Assembly: GCF_029962835.1 (NCBI RefSeq)
Contig: NC_080584.1
Coordinates: 81,372,862-81,436,861 of the forward strand
Length of the DNA stretch: 64,000 nucleotides
Reading direction: 5' to 3'
DNA from: Magnolia sinica
Taxonomy: Eukaryota; Streptophyta; Magnoliopsida; Magnoliales; Magnoliaceae
Shown here: positions 22,441 to 34,400 of the stretch, piece by piece
Position numbering within the stretch: position 1 is the stretch's first letter
How the letters are laid out: each line of letters starts with the position of its first letter
Notes under the pieces: model-generated
The model's input: only the letters and a program-made list of their open reading frames with translations
Told to the model about the DNA's origin: nothing
Database searches by the model: none
Position numbers and translations under genes: made by a program

Positions 22441-24285
22441 GGACCCACTTAAGTATATATTGTGATCCACACCCTCCATTAGTGTGGGCCCTACCATGAT
22501 GCATATGTTTCATCCAACCGTCCAATCATTTTGGAAAATATTTTAAGGCCATGTGACTAGGCCCATCTTGGTGTGTTTGTGGGCCGTCCGTTGAGGCCCA
22601 CCTTAATACATACTAGGCCCACCTTGATTTGTATAAGGCCCATTGTGAAGTATGTAAGGCTCGTGTGTTTAGGCCCAACTTGATGTATTTGTGGCCTGCC
22701 CACTAAAGCCCACTTGAGATATATGAGCCCATGGTTTGAGGCCCATTTGGTGTATTTGGGCCCTTGGGTCGAGGCCCAACAAGATCTATATAAGGCCCAT
22801 TACAACGTGATTCTACCATGGTTCATGTGTTGACTATTGTAGTAGGCTATGCCTTGGGAACAATGTTGGTTTAACGTCCACATTGTAAGGATGATGTTGG
22901 TTAGATGTCTGCATTATCACTCTCCCTAAGGCCCACTGATAGGCCCATACTTGTAATAAGTAGGCCGTTTAGGCCCATCTCCGTTATACACAGAGCCCAT
23001 CTCTTTATACATGTTTAGTATAGATCCATGATTCATGATCATTCGCATCATATATATGCATGATGTGAGAAGTGACCAATCATAGCATATGCCTTCGGGC
23101 GGACTGTTTATGGGCTCCCTGATAGGCAGAGTTACCCCATATAAGTTGCATGGTACACGCAAGACTGTTGCATGACTGATAGTGTGACTCATGCACTTGC
23201 ATTTGTGTAATTGTAGTTACTGTATGCCCTAGCGACATCAGGGTCATAGCCTCCACAGACAAATCGTGGATGGCAGGATTGGATACCGGAAATATTTGGT
23301 TCTAGCATACGGGCGTCATAGATGTCCTTGGGTGAAAATTTTTAAACCCGATGGTACTAGAGGATGACTCCAACGTCGAGACCGAGTGGATACACGAGCG
23401 CGTGAGGGCCATATACCAGTAAGCCGCGCCTCCCACTATGTCGTGGTCGGTTGGAAAGGGGTGTGAACTTACCCGCCTGAATGAGAGGGCAATTTCTAGG
23501 TTGAGTTTGACCAGCTTGAGGAATCGGTCCACTATCGACAAGCCGGGCCCGATATTGGCAGGCGGATAGTGAGGTCTCTCCACCCTCCCAGTTGTGCGTC
23601 CGAATAGGGGTGGCAAGCTGGCGTAGAGTGTACTTGACCCCAGTGATTATTCATACTGAGAACCACACTGATTTGATATTCTAGTGAGGAGCTACATTGA
23701 TATGTGGATGAGGATTGACATGCTTAACTTGCATTCTGCATCGCATGGCATTGATGTAGCCGATCGTATTCATGATTTGCACCGCATGGCCTTGGTATGA
23801 CTGATTGCATACATGTGTTCATCCGCATGATCTCGCATTACTCTAATCTTGCATTCTGAGCACGTTTATATTACGCACACACTTACACCACCCTCTAAGC
23901 TTTTTATAGGCTTATGCACGATTGATGCGTGTAAGTGACGCCAGGTCGCAGCCATAGCATAGCAGCAGCAGGAGTGTACTGTCGAGCCTTTGGAGTTTTG
24001 TTATTCGCACTATCTTGTATTTTTCTTCAGACGCATTGTACTTAAAGTTTTTTTATCATAGTGAATTTTGTAATGGTGTTCTTGTGGTTATTGTTCGTGG
24101 GTTATGCTTTTGGTTATGCTCATTATAATTGAACTGATGATTTGAAATCCTCCTTATAGCATCCCAGGATCGGAACTTAGTGTATAGGTGCCGGGAGCCG
24201 AGAATGGGATACTACGGAGGCTGTCGGCGCTAGATTCGGCGATCGAAAATTTTGTGAGCCCGGTTTCCGAGTTTGGGACGTGACA

Positions 24286-24796
24286 AGAAGTTTCGAAATC
24301 AAACTACAACTAAAACTCTTAGAAATCGCGACTTAGTATAAATAGTAAACTTACTATTTATAGACGGTCACGATGTCTACTAGTACGTATGGTTTAAGGC
24401 CAAAAATAGTAAGTGTCCTATTTGGCCGCACCATGACATTCCCTTAACTTTTCTAAGCACTTTTCATGTTGGGCGTAATTCCTAAAGTCTAACGGATGAA
24501 GAGTTATAATCAAACTAAAACTTACTATAAATAGTAAAAACATAATTAAAACAGGGCTTCGTCCATCGATCTGATGGTATTTCGCAAATCCGGCATGCGT
24601 GACCCAACATAGCGGGGTTGGGTGGCTAAAGTAGCTCGTCCTACCCAAAATCATATATAGAATGTCTGATAGATCATTCTAGTTTGCGAGAAACGTCTGT
24701 TTGAAGTTCTGACGGTCCAGATTACCTCCACTCTGATCGGGCCTTTTTTTAAAATCCATCTGGCCATGAAATTATTCACGACCCGGTCTACATCAA
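24286..24796 (+). repeat. Dispersed repeat R, copy 1
   Basis: This ~500-bp sequence recurs at 27590-28091 and 32815-33297, with a part at 59440-59650. Shared ordered phrases are TAGTAAACTTACTATTTATAG, AAAAATAGTAAGTGTC, GGATGAAGAGTTATAATCAA, GGGTGGCTAAAGTAGCTCG, TTTGCGAGA and CCATGAAA...CGCGACCC. No frame, terminal repeat or tail was identified. The family is unclassified; it may be a retrotransposon fragment because the 59-kb copy lies inside an LTR element. Confidence 0.7.
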
Positions 24797-27060
24797 GGAT
24801 CGACGCGTCCTTCGATGTTTTTGGCGCTATAGCTCTTCTAGATAAACCTAAATGGTTGTTCCAGCCACGTCAGCTTCTGGGTGCACTAGTTGAGATCATG
24901 GCCAATAAGGTGCAACCACTCTTTTCCCAGATAGTTGCACATGAGGAAGCCATCTGGGCAAACGATTATTCCTTCACCTTTTTCTTTGGAGTTCATAAAT
25001 ATGAGATGCAAATCTACGGAGGAAATCTCTCAATCATCACCAGAATCCAATATCAAACACAAACCAGCGCAATGTTGTATATTTACTATTTAGGTTTAGT
25101 TTTCTTCTCTCTACTCAGTAGCAATGTGTCTTAGCCTAAAACTAGGCTTTAGTCTGTTCCTACGCATTCACCGAGCCAACATAGTTTGTAGCCAAAAGTT
25201 GTAATTTCCTTCCATCTATGCTTGCATGCTAGATCTCAAGGTGATAGCTTGTAATCTCTGGCATTGCCTCTGCTTCGCTCATCAGCATGCTCCTCTCAAC
25301 CAAGTAGTTTCTCGTAGTGGTAATTCATTCACCTTTTTCTCCAAACCATATCCATCTCTTTTTTCTTTTCTAACCATACAACTACATCACCTTCATAGGT
25401 CCTTGGATTTTCGAAGTAAAAAAGAGCTTATTTGGAGGAAGAGCCCTAACCCGATGCGCCAATCACCTAGTTACAACAACAGTTGGCTAAATAGATGAAC
25501 GATCAAGCCACAACCGAGCTTTGCTCTATCTAAGTGCCAGGGGTCGGAGGTCATGGTTCAAATCGGACCCAATCAATTCTGGCATGCCAAAAACACTCGC
25601 ATGTGTTCCACACGATTGAATTCAAGGACTAACATACCTATTGCCAATGTTTTGTTTGAACCGTCCATTTGGTGGAAGTAATGAGCCCCTTCAATTGAGC
25701 AAACCTCAACATGCACCCTCTCCCTCTCCCCATGCACTTTTGCAAGCAGCAAACGTGCTAACCAAGGACATCAAGCAGTGCATCAGATGCATACCATCGC
25801 GAAGATGAATGCTGGTGGGCCACCATTGCACAAAAAGAATTTAACAATTTACAAATAAGCCAACTTGATACAACGTGTACTCAAACAAAGCAATAAAAAT
25901 CATGGGCCCTGATTTATATGGCCATTAAATTAAAAAGGGTCTCAAGTCCAACTGGTTAGGTAACAAGTTACGGTCCACTCAGTAGAGAACTTCTAACTTA
26001 TCAAGTGAATGTGACATCCAACCCTTCCAATAAATTGGCCACATCATTAGGATTATCTAGTACAAAATTAGCCCAATTTATCATTAGGTGGGCCACACTA
26101 TAGAAATTAAACAATTTATATCCATTAATAAATAGAAAATATATAAGTGTGGCCCACTCAATGAGCGATGAAAAGTTGAATGTTATCCTTTGGGTGGACT
26201 CTATCATATAATCCATGTGTCTATATAAATTTTACTAATTAATATCTATCAAAAGTGGATCACCTGACTTGGTCGGTCTCATTAAGTTAGTCATGTGTAC
26301 AGTTTCAAAGTGCTCGAGTATCAACTATCACACTCTATCAGAGTATTATATCACCACAATTTACAACTAACTCATGGGGTGGGCCACTCATGTACTAACA
26401 ATGGGTAGTTAACTCATGTACTTAAGCCTGCAGCTTTCCACATTGAATGTACATGTGGCCCACCTGATAAGTAAACCTACCAGACTTTTGGGGCCACTCG
26501 TTGCAACCACGTGTACGCTTCTTCCTTCCATGGATCAACAACCCATGATCAGGGCCCACTTGTAGACTTGTTTGTCTGTGATTCACGCCATTCCCATGTG
26601 CACCTTCTATTACAAAAACCCTACAATAAGCCAAAGCTTCCTTCCTCCTTTTTCAGTTTTAACTAACTCAACTACCTGCAGGGAATGGAAGGTAGCCTGC
26701 CCAATCTCCTCTGTACATTCAGCTCAACTACATAAATTTCGTGTGGTAGGAAAATCCAGTTGGTGGGTCATGTTGTAAAGGTTGTTGAGGTTAGACAATC
26801 CTAACCATTCGATCTCTTAGCGATTGATCATGAATTATTGGCCATCTTTTCCTTTAATATCCATGTGGTATACTCCAATTACTCATATGTATGTGTATTG
26901 GTCTAAATCAAGCTCTCTACCATAGTTTGAAATTTTGAAAAACTCGGCTTGAAGACTCACTGAGTCAACTCAACTCAGCACAAATTCACATAATTTATAG
27001 GTAGGTTTTGCTATAAGTTCCACCTTCATTGTGACATCTCCGAACCTTTTGATTGATTGC
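24797..27060. other. Gene-poor stretch, nothing firmly supported
   Basis: An open frame at 24766-25134 overlaps repeat R and lacks recognisable features. A GGTCATGGTTCAAATCGGACC phrase near 25553 resembles a B box, but no A box or tail goes with it. A fragment of the GATACTCTGGCAGAGTG MITE family lies at 26300-26340. Otherwise there are isolated GTGGGCCAC phrases. Confidence 0.5.
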
Positions 27061-27079
27061 ACACCCAAGCATCAATCAC

Positions 27080-27345
27080 GATGGTTCATTCAAATTGTAA
27101 CATCAGGAGTAGGCCATGGTGATTGGATGATCCTAACCCTAGGAATGAGACTATTTTTACAACCATCTGTGATTTATGAGCCATGATCGCATGGTTAGAA
27201 TCATCAAACCAATGGATGGTTCGTTCAAATTGTAACATCGAGACGATGGTTGGATTATCCTAACCCTAAGAATGAGACAATTTTTATAACCATCTGTGTT
27301 TTATGAGCTATGATTACATGGTTAGAATCATCAAACCAAAGTTCT
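27080..27345. repeat. Two-copy tandem duplication, ~134-bp period
   Basis: Units begin near 27080 and 27213 with GATGGTTCATTCAAATTGTA and its variant. They share CATCTGTG-TTTATGAG and GGTTAGAATCATCAAACCA at their ends. Non-coding. Confidence 0.85.
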
Positions 27346-27589
27346 AGTTTAAAATCATAAGAAACACAGTGGCATTTGCGAATCAATAGTTTAATGACGT
27401 TGGGAAGGACATGATGAGGTTGATCACCGTCTTCCTCAAGGATAACTACTCTGAATCCACGAAGCTCTTTGGATTCCTCGTAGAGTTTCCTCGAATCCGC
27501 AAGGGAATAAATAGAAATAATTTCTAATAAATTTGAAAATAAATTAATTAATGATAAAAACAAAATTACAATACTGCAAGTAATGAGTT

Positions 27590-28091
27590 CAAACTTAGGA
27601 TGGAGTTTTAGACTCAAACTCCCTAAAAACTATAAATAATTAACTTACTATTTATAAACGATCATCATTCCTACTAGACTTCATGGTTTTCGGCAAAAAA
27701 TAGTAAATATCCAATTTGGCCTAACTACGTTATTCTCCTAATTTTTTAAAGCCTCTTTTCATGTTGGGAATGACCCCTAAAATTCGAAGGATCAAAATTT
27801 ATGATTGCATTAAAACTTACTATTTATAGTAAAAACAAAAATAAAATGGACTTTTGACTGTCGATCTGATGAAATCTTGCAAATCAGGCATGAGAAACCC
27901 AACGTAGTAGGATTGGTTGGCTAAAGTAGCTTCTCCTACATCAAAATCATATAAGATATGTCGAAAAACTTATTCCGATTTGCGAGATACGATTGTTTAA
28001 AGGTTCTGACTATCCGGATCATTTCCACCTCCGATCGGGCCTTCTTGGGTCCATCTTTGCCATGAAAATGTCCGCGACCCACTCTGCATTA
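27590..28091 (+). repeat. Dispersed repeat R, copy 2
   Basis: It follows the same order of phrases as 24286-24796, ending GCCATGAAAATGTCCGCGACCC. It lies about 650 bp beyond the 3' end of the ARM-repeat gene. Confidence 0.7.
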
Positions 28092-28750
28092 TTTAAGATG
28101 ATGATTGGACCTATTTCATTTGATTGATTTGGATTGTCCATTTTCAATGCCATTGACCAGATGCTTAGGATAATATGATTTGTGTAATTTTTGCCCCATT
28201 GCTCATCCTTAGTTGTATAAAAGAATGGACAGTTCAAATTGATAATTGGGTATCTTACATGTCATTTAAAAGGTTTGGAGATGACATTTATGGAGAGCAT
28301 TTCTAGACCATGCCGGTGCAAGCTATGTCGATTTAAGCTATGTCGATTTCAAAGAGGTGATTCTGCTGTGGATTGAACCTAGAATCTCTGGTTTTGCTAC
28401 TCATGTAGTATCTTGAAAAGTTTTTAGATGTCGTATGCGGCGCCAAAGAGTCATTGCTAACATCCTGATGAAGGTGTGATGTTAGCAAAACCCTTTGTAT
28501 TTCAAACATTCAGTATTTCTGAACAATCTGAAAATTTGTTCTAGTCTTTGATAAGGTCATCCGAGTTTTTGACTCGGTTGAGTTCTGTTCTTAAACTATC
28601 CTCTCAATGCTGCAAATTCCATCTTAAATTATGTTTTATGGGCACAATCTGCCAACATAAGACTCTTATACAGAAATTTACAGAATCTAAATACTTGAAT
28701 ATGAAATTCAAATAGAATTGGTATTGGAAAACATTATTTTAGTAAAAGAA
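28092..28750. other. 3' flank of the ARM-repeat gene
   Basis: This holds no gene of its own. The 3' UTR of the minus-strand ARM gene should lie in the right-hand part. No further structure is recognised. Confidence 0.45.
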
Positions 28751-30490
28751 TTACATCATAGAACTCCAAATTCCATTCAACATCCTCCGAAATCGATTCT
28801 CAGACAACTTCCTAATAATTCTCTTTGCGTCTGTAACTTCAGCTTCTGCAAGTTTTTCCAAGTACTTGATGCATCCAGAAGCTATGATTTTTCTCTTTAC
28901 AATCTCACTGTCTGTCAATGACATTATCAATGAAAGCAAGATTTTATTGTGACCTGATTTTTCTTCTTTCGAATCAAGCAATTCCAGGACACGAACGATG
29001 TTTGAATCTTCTTGAATGAATTTCTTCCGGTTCTTCGGAATTGAAATTATACCCAAAAGTGCTTCCGCCGACATTTCTCGAATGGCTAGAGATTTAGCAT
29101 CGAGCAATTGTACAAGCTCCGGCATGAAACCCATTTTCCCCATCACCTTTTTAGTCTCTACTGATATCCCACAGAACCGAAATGCCGTTTTCAATGCCGA
29201 TTCTTGGATGGCAACATCACCCTTTCGGATGAAAAACAGAACACGGTTGAGAAATTCAGAACCCATCAATACTTTCACAGAATTAGGAGACAAGAAACAG
29301 AGTGCATCTATTGTTCGCAACGCAACTTCTCTTGATTTCGACGAGAGTGAAGACATTGGATCCAATACCCGAATCAAGGACTGAATTCCACCTTCTCTTA
29401 TGATCATCTGCCGAATGGTTTCATCTCCAGAAGCAATTTCTTGGAGGAATTCAATTGCATGAATCTGAGAAACCTCGTCGTTCGATCTTGAAAGTCCAAC
29501 AAATGTTGAAATCGCACCTTCTTCAATCATGAATCTTTTAATCTCATCCACACCGGCAAGATTTCTCAAAACCCCACAAGCAGAACTAATCAGCCTATCG
29601 TGGCTGTTACTGTTACATATCTTTAACAGAGCAGTTATGCCGCCATGGGCTGAAACCAACCATACATTGTCTGAATTCTCAGTCAGCTTCTGTAATGCAG
29701 CTGTAGCTCTTTCTTTACTCACATCACTTCCTATCTCAAGAACCCAAATCAACGGCGCAAAAACACCCGCCTCCACAAGTGCACCTTTGTAATTATCAAA
29801 ACCCGCGATCATCGAGACAGCGCATGTGGATTCTTCTTGGATTTCCACATCCACAAATTCAAGAAAATTCACCAAAAGCCGAACAATCTCACCTGTTTCG
29901 ACGATGGTCTTCGTATACTTCTCATCCTCTCCAAGAATTTCATTCAAGGCTATCAACGCCTCTAATTTCATCTTTGAGTTTCCAATCTTTAGCCTTGTCA
30001 ACAAATTCCCAACGTAGAATTTCATGTCGGCAAGACCCGCTCCAGGGATCGGCCTTGATACGACAATAGCATGAGCTTGTGTTAGGATACCAGAACTGTA
30101 AATTCCATTGAGGTCTTTGAGACTGCATTCAAATTTCACCAAGACGCCGTCTAGCTCGCTCTGCATCAGTAGCTTGCCACTGTAGGACAGCTCGGTGCAG
30201 CGACGGGCTAGATTACGGCATTCCAACGCGGTGACTAGTATGGATTGAATTACAGCTGGGAGTGGTGTATCTTCCAAGGAGCTGCAACTGTCAGTGGCAG
30301 CCATTAGAATGGAATTCAACTTCTCGAGCTTGTTTCGGATCAATTGCCATTTGGTGGAGAAGACTCTGATCGAATGTGAGATACATATCAGCGATGAGAT
30401 GAGCTCGACCGCTCTCTGGAGGTTGGATTCTCCATTGGGAAATTCCAGCGAATACGACCCATCCGGCGCCACTGCTTCACCTTCTTTCAT
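28751..30490 (-). CDS. ARM-repeat protein, 579 residues, intronless
   Basis: A single open frame of 579 codons. The first ATG gives MKEGEAVAPDGSYSLEFPNG. The N-terminal ~150 residues are helical and resemble the N-terminal helical domain shared by plant ARM-only and PUB-ARM proteins (phrases LQRAVELISSLICISHSIRV and FECSLKDLNGIYSS). From about residue 160 to 560 there is a solenoid of armadillo repeats, for example KMKLEALIALNEILGEDEKY, IQEESTCAVSMIAGFDNYKG, ERATAALQKLTENSD, LISSACGVLRNLAGVDEIKR and VQLLDAKSLAIREMSAEALL. No U-box is present, so E3 ligase activity is not expected; the protein should act by binding partners through its ARM groove. It most resembles plant vacuolar protein 8-like/ARM-only proteins, including the Arabidopsis At5g50900 and At2g05810 type, from memory. 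The partner is unknown. It is full length with no sign of damage. Confidence 0.85.
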   Translation of the reverse strand: MKEGEAVAPDGSYSLEFPNGESNLQRAVELISSLICISHSIRVFSTKWQLIRNKLEKLNSILMAATDSCSSLEDTPLPAVIQSILVTALECRNLARRCTELSYSGKLLMQSELDGVLVKFECSLKDLNGIYSSGILTQAHAIVVSRPIPGAGLADMKFYVGNLLTRLKIGNSKMKLEALIALNEILGEDEKYTKTIVETGEIVRLLVNFLEFVDVEIQEESTCAVSMIAGFDNYKGALVEAGVFAPLIWVLEIGSDVSKERATAALQKLTENSDNVWLVSAHGGITALLKICNSNSHDRLISSACGVLRNLAGVDEIKRFMIEEGAISTFVGLSRSNDEVSQIHAIEFLQEIASGDETIRQMIIREGGIQSLIRVLDPMSSLSSKSREVALRTIDALCFLSPNSVKVLMGSEFLNRVLFFIRKGDVAIQESALKTAFRFCGISVETKKVMGKMGFMPELVQLLDAKSLAIREMSAEALLGIISIPKNRKKFIQEDSNIVRVLELLDSKEEKSGHNKILLSLIMSLTDSEIVKRKIIASGCIKYLEKLAEAEVTDAKRIIRKLSENRFRRMLNGIWSSMM

Positions 30491-30756
30491 TGCTTGTTTT
30501 TCATAGGTCAGTGGAGAAAGTGAGAGAATGGGTGCTGGGGAGTAATGGGTGTGTCATTTTCCAGCGAGTTGGGTCAGATTCCGACAATGTGTCAATGAGA
30601 ATTCCGGCGAATTCTAATACTCCGGCGCCAGTGCTTCCCTTTCACTGGGTTTTCATGGGTTAGTGGAGGGAATGAGAGAATGTGGAGGGAGTATTAATAG
30701 GTGTGTGATTTTCCGGCGAGTTGGGTCAGATTCCGGCGAGGTGTGAATGGGAATTC
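30441..30756. repeat. ~159-bp tandem duplication spanning the ARM gene start and promoter
   Basis: The text around the start codon and leader (from AATTCCAGCGAA at 30441) recurs from 30600 (AATTCCGGCGAA). Shared phrases are CCGGCGCCA-TGCTTC, GTGGAG-GA-TGAGAGAATG, GGTGTGTGATTTTCC-GCGAGTTGGGTCAGATTCC and GGGAATTCCGGC. The outer copy has lost the ATG context, so the coding copy is the inner one. Confidence 0.8.
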
Positions 30757-31214
30757 CGGCTGGGGGTCAGAATTTGGGATGAATGGGAGTAAATGATTTC
30801 CAATCCATGTATGGGTTTCTCTATGTATACGCAGCTATATTCATTTCAAGTTAAATGAATCTGAATTTGCTGGAATTTACAGTATTGACCTTTGGTTGGG
30901 TGAGTAACGGTTGTGGGTCAATGAGATGGTAGGAGGGCATTTTGGTCAATGTGGAGTTTGAGGGTAGTTTGGTCAGCAGGATGGAATTTATGAACGGACG
31001 GATGATGGTGCGTGAGAGCTACGGTATTTCACGTAGGGACAAGGATTTCAAAGTAGGAAGCCCGTGCACCAAAATACTGTGGGGTCCACCTGTGATGTGT
31101 GGGTCACATCCAACCTGTCTATCATTTACACCAGGTCTTGTTAGGACGTGTGCCCAGAAATCACGCCATCAAAAACTCAAGTGGGCCACACCATAGGGGA
31201 CTCCCACCCCTGAA
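30757..31214. other. Upstream flank of the ARM gene
   Basis: No second gene is seen. At 31070-31200 a half copy of the foldback family is recognisable (CTGTGGGGTCCACCTGTGATG, CTCAAGTGGGCCACACCATAG). Confidence 0.5.
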
Positions 31215-31757
31215 GGAAACGGATTGGCTACTCCCCCTGCCACCAGCCAAAATGGCTGATGGTAGGTGGTCTGTGGGACCCACAAAAATGTGTGTGTTTC
31301 ATCCATGCCGTCCATATATTTTTCCAGATCATTTTATGGTATGAGACGAAAAATGAGGTATATCTAAATCTCAAGTGGACCACGTTATAAGAAACAGTGT
31401 TGAATGAGCGTAGACCATTAGAAACCTTTTGGGGGCCATAGAAGTTTTGGATCAAGCTGATTTTTGGTTTTTTTCCCTTCATCTGGGTCTTTATGACTTA
31501 ATCAACATATTAGATGTTAAATAAACAGTACAGTGGGCCATTGGAGAATTTTAATTGTGGATATCCAATCATTATTGTTTTCCCCTAATGTGGTCCACCT
31601 TAGATTTATATCCCTATAAGTTTTTGGGAAAAGCCCTAAAAATGATATTTAAAAATGGATGAACGGAATGGATGAAACACATACATCAAGGTGGGGCCAC
31701 AGAGCACCGACCATCAGCCGCGGCGCTGGTGGCAGGGGGAGTAGCCAATCCGTTTCC
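31215..31757. mobile_element. Foldback element, GTGGGCCCCAC family, copy C with extended ends
   Basis: Terminal inverted repeats extend further than in copy A: GGAAACGGATTGGCTACTCC at the left is matched by GGAGTAGCCAATCCGTTTCC at the right. Both arms go on through CCCTGCCACC, GGTGGTCTGTGGGACCCAC and TTTCATCCATGCCGTCC. The arms are about 190 bp around a loop near 31470. The ends show that some family members carry an outer GGAAACGGATTGGCTA module, also seen near 52765. Confidence 0.8.
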
Positions 31758-32814
31758 CCACTGAAATATTCTTCGTGGGCCCTGTGGTGTTGAAAACTTA
31801 TCATACGTGATGTAAGTCTAGAATCTGAGCGGTATACGTGATGCAGCACCCCATGAAACGCCCAAGGCATGACTTTTACTTTGATCCAAAACTTTGAGGA
31901 AACAATCTCCTTCCTTGATTTGTATTTCTCTTTGCGATGGCCCACTAGAGTTTTATATCAGGCTGAAACTTAGTCATGAAAGATTTCAAGGGGCACCGCA
32001 TCACATGGACCGTTTAGATTCCATGTCTATGACATGTTTGCAAAGGTGCACACAGGTGCTTTGGAAACACATGATACAGAGTGTAAGATTCGAACCATCC
32101 AGGTGCAATCACCACCCATGAAACTCTCAAAGCCCAACTTTTACCTTGGTTCAAAACTCTAGTGGACCATTGGAAAATGAAATAATCCCTTGATTTGCCT
32201 TTTTCTTTTGCCATGGCCCTCTAAAGTTTTGGATCAATAAGAGTTGGGCTAGGGATGTTGCATTTGCATTACATGGATGGTTAATGTTTAGAGGAAAATA
32301 AATTCCTCACAAAACGTCTTTATTAGTGATGAGTTACATATAAACATATGTTTTACTATTTGTAATGACAATGGCACTAATTTATTACTAAGTAGTTAAA
32401 TTTTAAATCAAGTAATTAGATTGCTGCAAATAATTAAATCATTAACAACAAATTAATATTTAATTGATAAAAATTTAAAATTTTCAGTGACAAATTAACT
32501 TATAGGTAGATAAAATTTATACATCACATTGGCATAGAGAGCCGTGACACCTTCAATGTAATCTGCGTCCGTCGTGGACTACTCTCAGAACGGCCCAACT
32601 CCCAATGCAAAAATGGTATATGATTCCAACGGTAGTTGACCACCATTTTTTATTTTTTATTTTTCAAAATAGCCAGGACTACTTAACTTCCTGATACGCA
32701 CATGTGATGCTGTCCAGACCATCCACATTGTAAGAGACATGAGCATAACTCTAATATAACATTGAAACCTCAACCATCCAATAGGTGGTTGTCAAGCAGG
32801 GTCTATCAGTAAAT
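31758..32814. other. Intergenic DNA with foldback-related fragments
   Basis: Pieces such as ATGGCCCACTAGAGTTTTAT (31940) and CCATGGCCCTCTAAAGTTTT (32210) are single-arm remnants of a GTGGGCC-type family. 32330-32520 is AT-rich. No gene is seen. Confidence 0.5.
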
Positions 32815-33297
32815 AGAGAAATTTCAAAATCATATTATAACTAGAACTCTTAAAATTCACAACTCTATTTATAGATGACCGTGATGTCTACTAGTGTGCA
32901 AGGCTTTTGGCTAAAAATAGTAAGTGTCTTATTTGGTTTCACCAAGCTATTCTCCTAATTATTTTAAGCACTTTTCACGGTGGGCGCAACTCTTAAATCC
33001 CAACGGATGAAGAATTATAATCAAACTAAAACTTACTATTTATAGTAAAAACAAAATTAAAATAGGAAAACGATCGTAGATCTGAGGGTATTTCGCAAAT
33101 CCGGCTTGCACAACCTAGTAGGTTGGGTGGCTAAAGTAACTCGTCCTACTTCAAAATTATATATTTTACATCCGATAACTCATTTTGGATTGCGAAATAC
33201 ACCTGATTTAAGGTCTAATAGTCTGGATTACTTCTATCGTCGACCGAGCTTGTTCTCATCCATCTTAGCCATGAAACTGTCTGCGCTCTACATCAGT
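32815..33297 (+). repeat. Dispersed repeat R, copy 3
   Basis: It has the same phrase order as the copy at 24286, from AATTTCAAAATC to GCCATGAAACTGTCTGCG-CTCTACATCA. Ends are not sharply defined. Confidence 0.65.
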
Positions 33298-34400
33298 AAA
33301 TTTTTCCTGAAAAAAATGATTTTCTTTTAAATAACATTCATATCATATTTATACGCGAGCCCATAATCTCAATAGTGTTGAAACAGAATATATCTACTAC
33401 CGAGTCAGGAACTGGACTCAAAGATAGAAAAGACCCTTATTTTCTACCTTTATTGGTAGAGAGATGATCACACGAAGGGACCCTGTGTGCTGTCCCACCT
33501 GGCCACCTTATTCGGTTTTGTGAAATAGGTGGGTCAGACCACGAAGAATGTCCACCGTAAAAATTAGGCAGATATAAGTGTTTGGTGGACTCTAGGTTAA
33601 TACTAATTGATTTTAAGTTAGAGTCATTATTATCTATACTCACACATGCATGTATCTTCTTTTGGACCTTAATCTTGACATGACAGCTTAATGACAGCAT
33701 TTTCTTAATTTTCTTTTTCTCTAATCATCCACCTACCGTGTTCATACACCTTTTTGTAGCTTTTTTTTTTTTTACTAAATAAATGATTAAAATATAACAT
33801 TTCTTTTTATACTTTTACCCTTGAAGCTCTCTCAAATTACAAGGTATATCTCTTTAACTAAAATGAGAGAATGCCTTGTGTTTTTAAGCTCCCAATAATT
33901 AATCATATATAATAAGTCATATATATTTTTGCCCATAATCTAACTACTAATAATCAAAATACCACTATCCTTAGTAAGAAAGCCTTGAGTGTAAGTGAGA
34001 AGCCTTCTTTTTCCGTCTTAGGTCTTCCTCATTCTCCATCCCAGCTGCTCTCCTCTCATATCTTTAGCCATATCCTTAGCTTAGCCATTTTATACATGTG
34101 TATGAGTAGGGCTAAGGTTATGGTTGAGATTGAAGAGCTCCAACCCTCTTTCATGGTAAGAGGAAGCATTGAGTTGGTTCTCTGGCTTGAAGAAGTGTTG
34201 ATCATTCTTTAATTCTAGCCCATATCATTTATCATGGTCCTTAAATGCAATTAATTAAGATCTTTATAGAGTAAGATACCAGAGTTAGTGGTTTCAATTA
34301 AATTTCATAGCTCAGGGAACACTAAAGTTGTTCTCCTGCTTGAGGAAATTTTGGAGTTCTTCTTCACTCACATCTATGATTATACATTATTGGTACTTAT
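33298..34400. other. AT-rich intergenic stretch
   Basis: No supported gene. A short frame at 33985-34212 lacks any recognisable domain. The hAT element that follows has its left target copy at 34393-34400. Confidence 0.5.

Larger units (their letters stand above)
20842..24285 (+). mobile_element. Long LTR, forward orientation (copy 2)
   Basis: It starts TGTGACATCTCG at 20842 and ends GGGACGTGACA at 24285. Positions 22527-24285 align with 1-1638. Position 20842 shares seven bases with the proposed start of the inverted copy 3, so the two LTRs sit head to head. No primer-binding site or polypurine tract is seen next to either end, and the 5-base flanks (ATTGA, AGAAG) do not match, so this is a solo LTR or the product of rearrangement. 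It is a fossil without coding capacity. Confidence 0.6.

Noticed and set aside
24766-25134. 122-codon open frame
   Set aside because: Its start lies in dispersed repeat R and it has no recognisable domain, splice context or codon bias.
25540-25570. B-box-like GGTTCAAATCGGACC suggesting a tRNA gene or SINE
   Set aside because: No A box at the right distance, no cloverleaf, no tail or target duplication.
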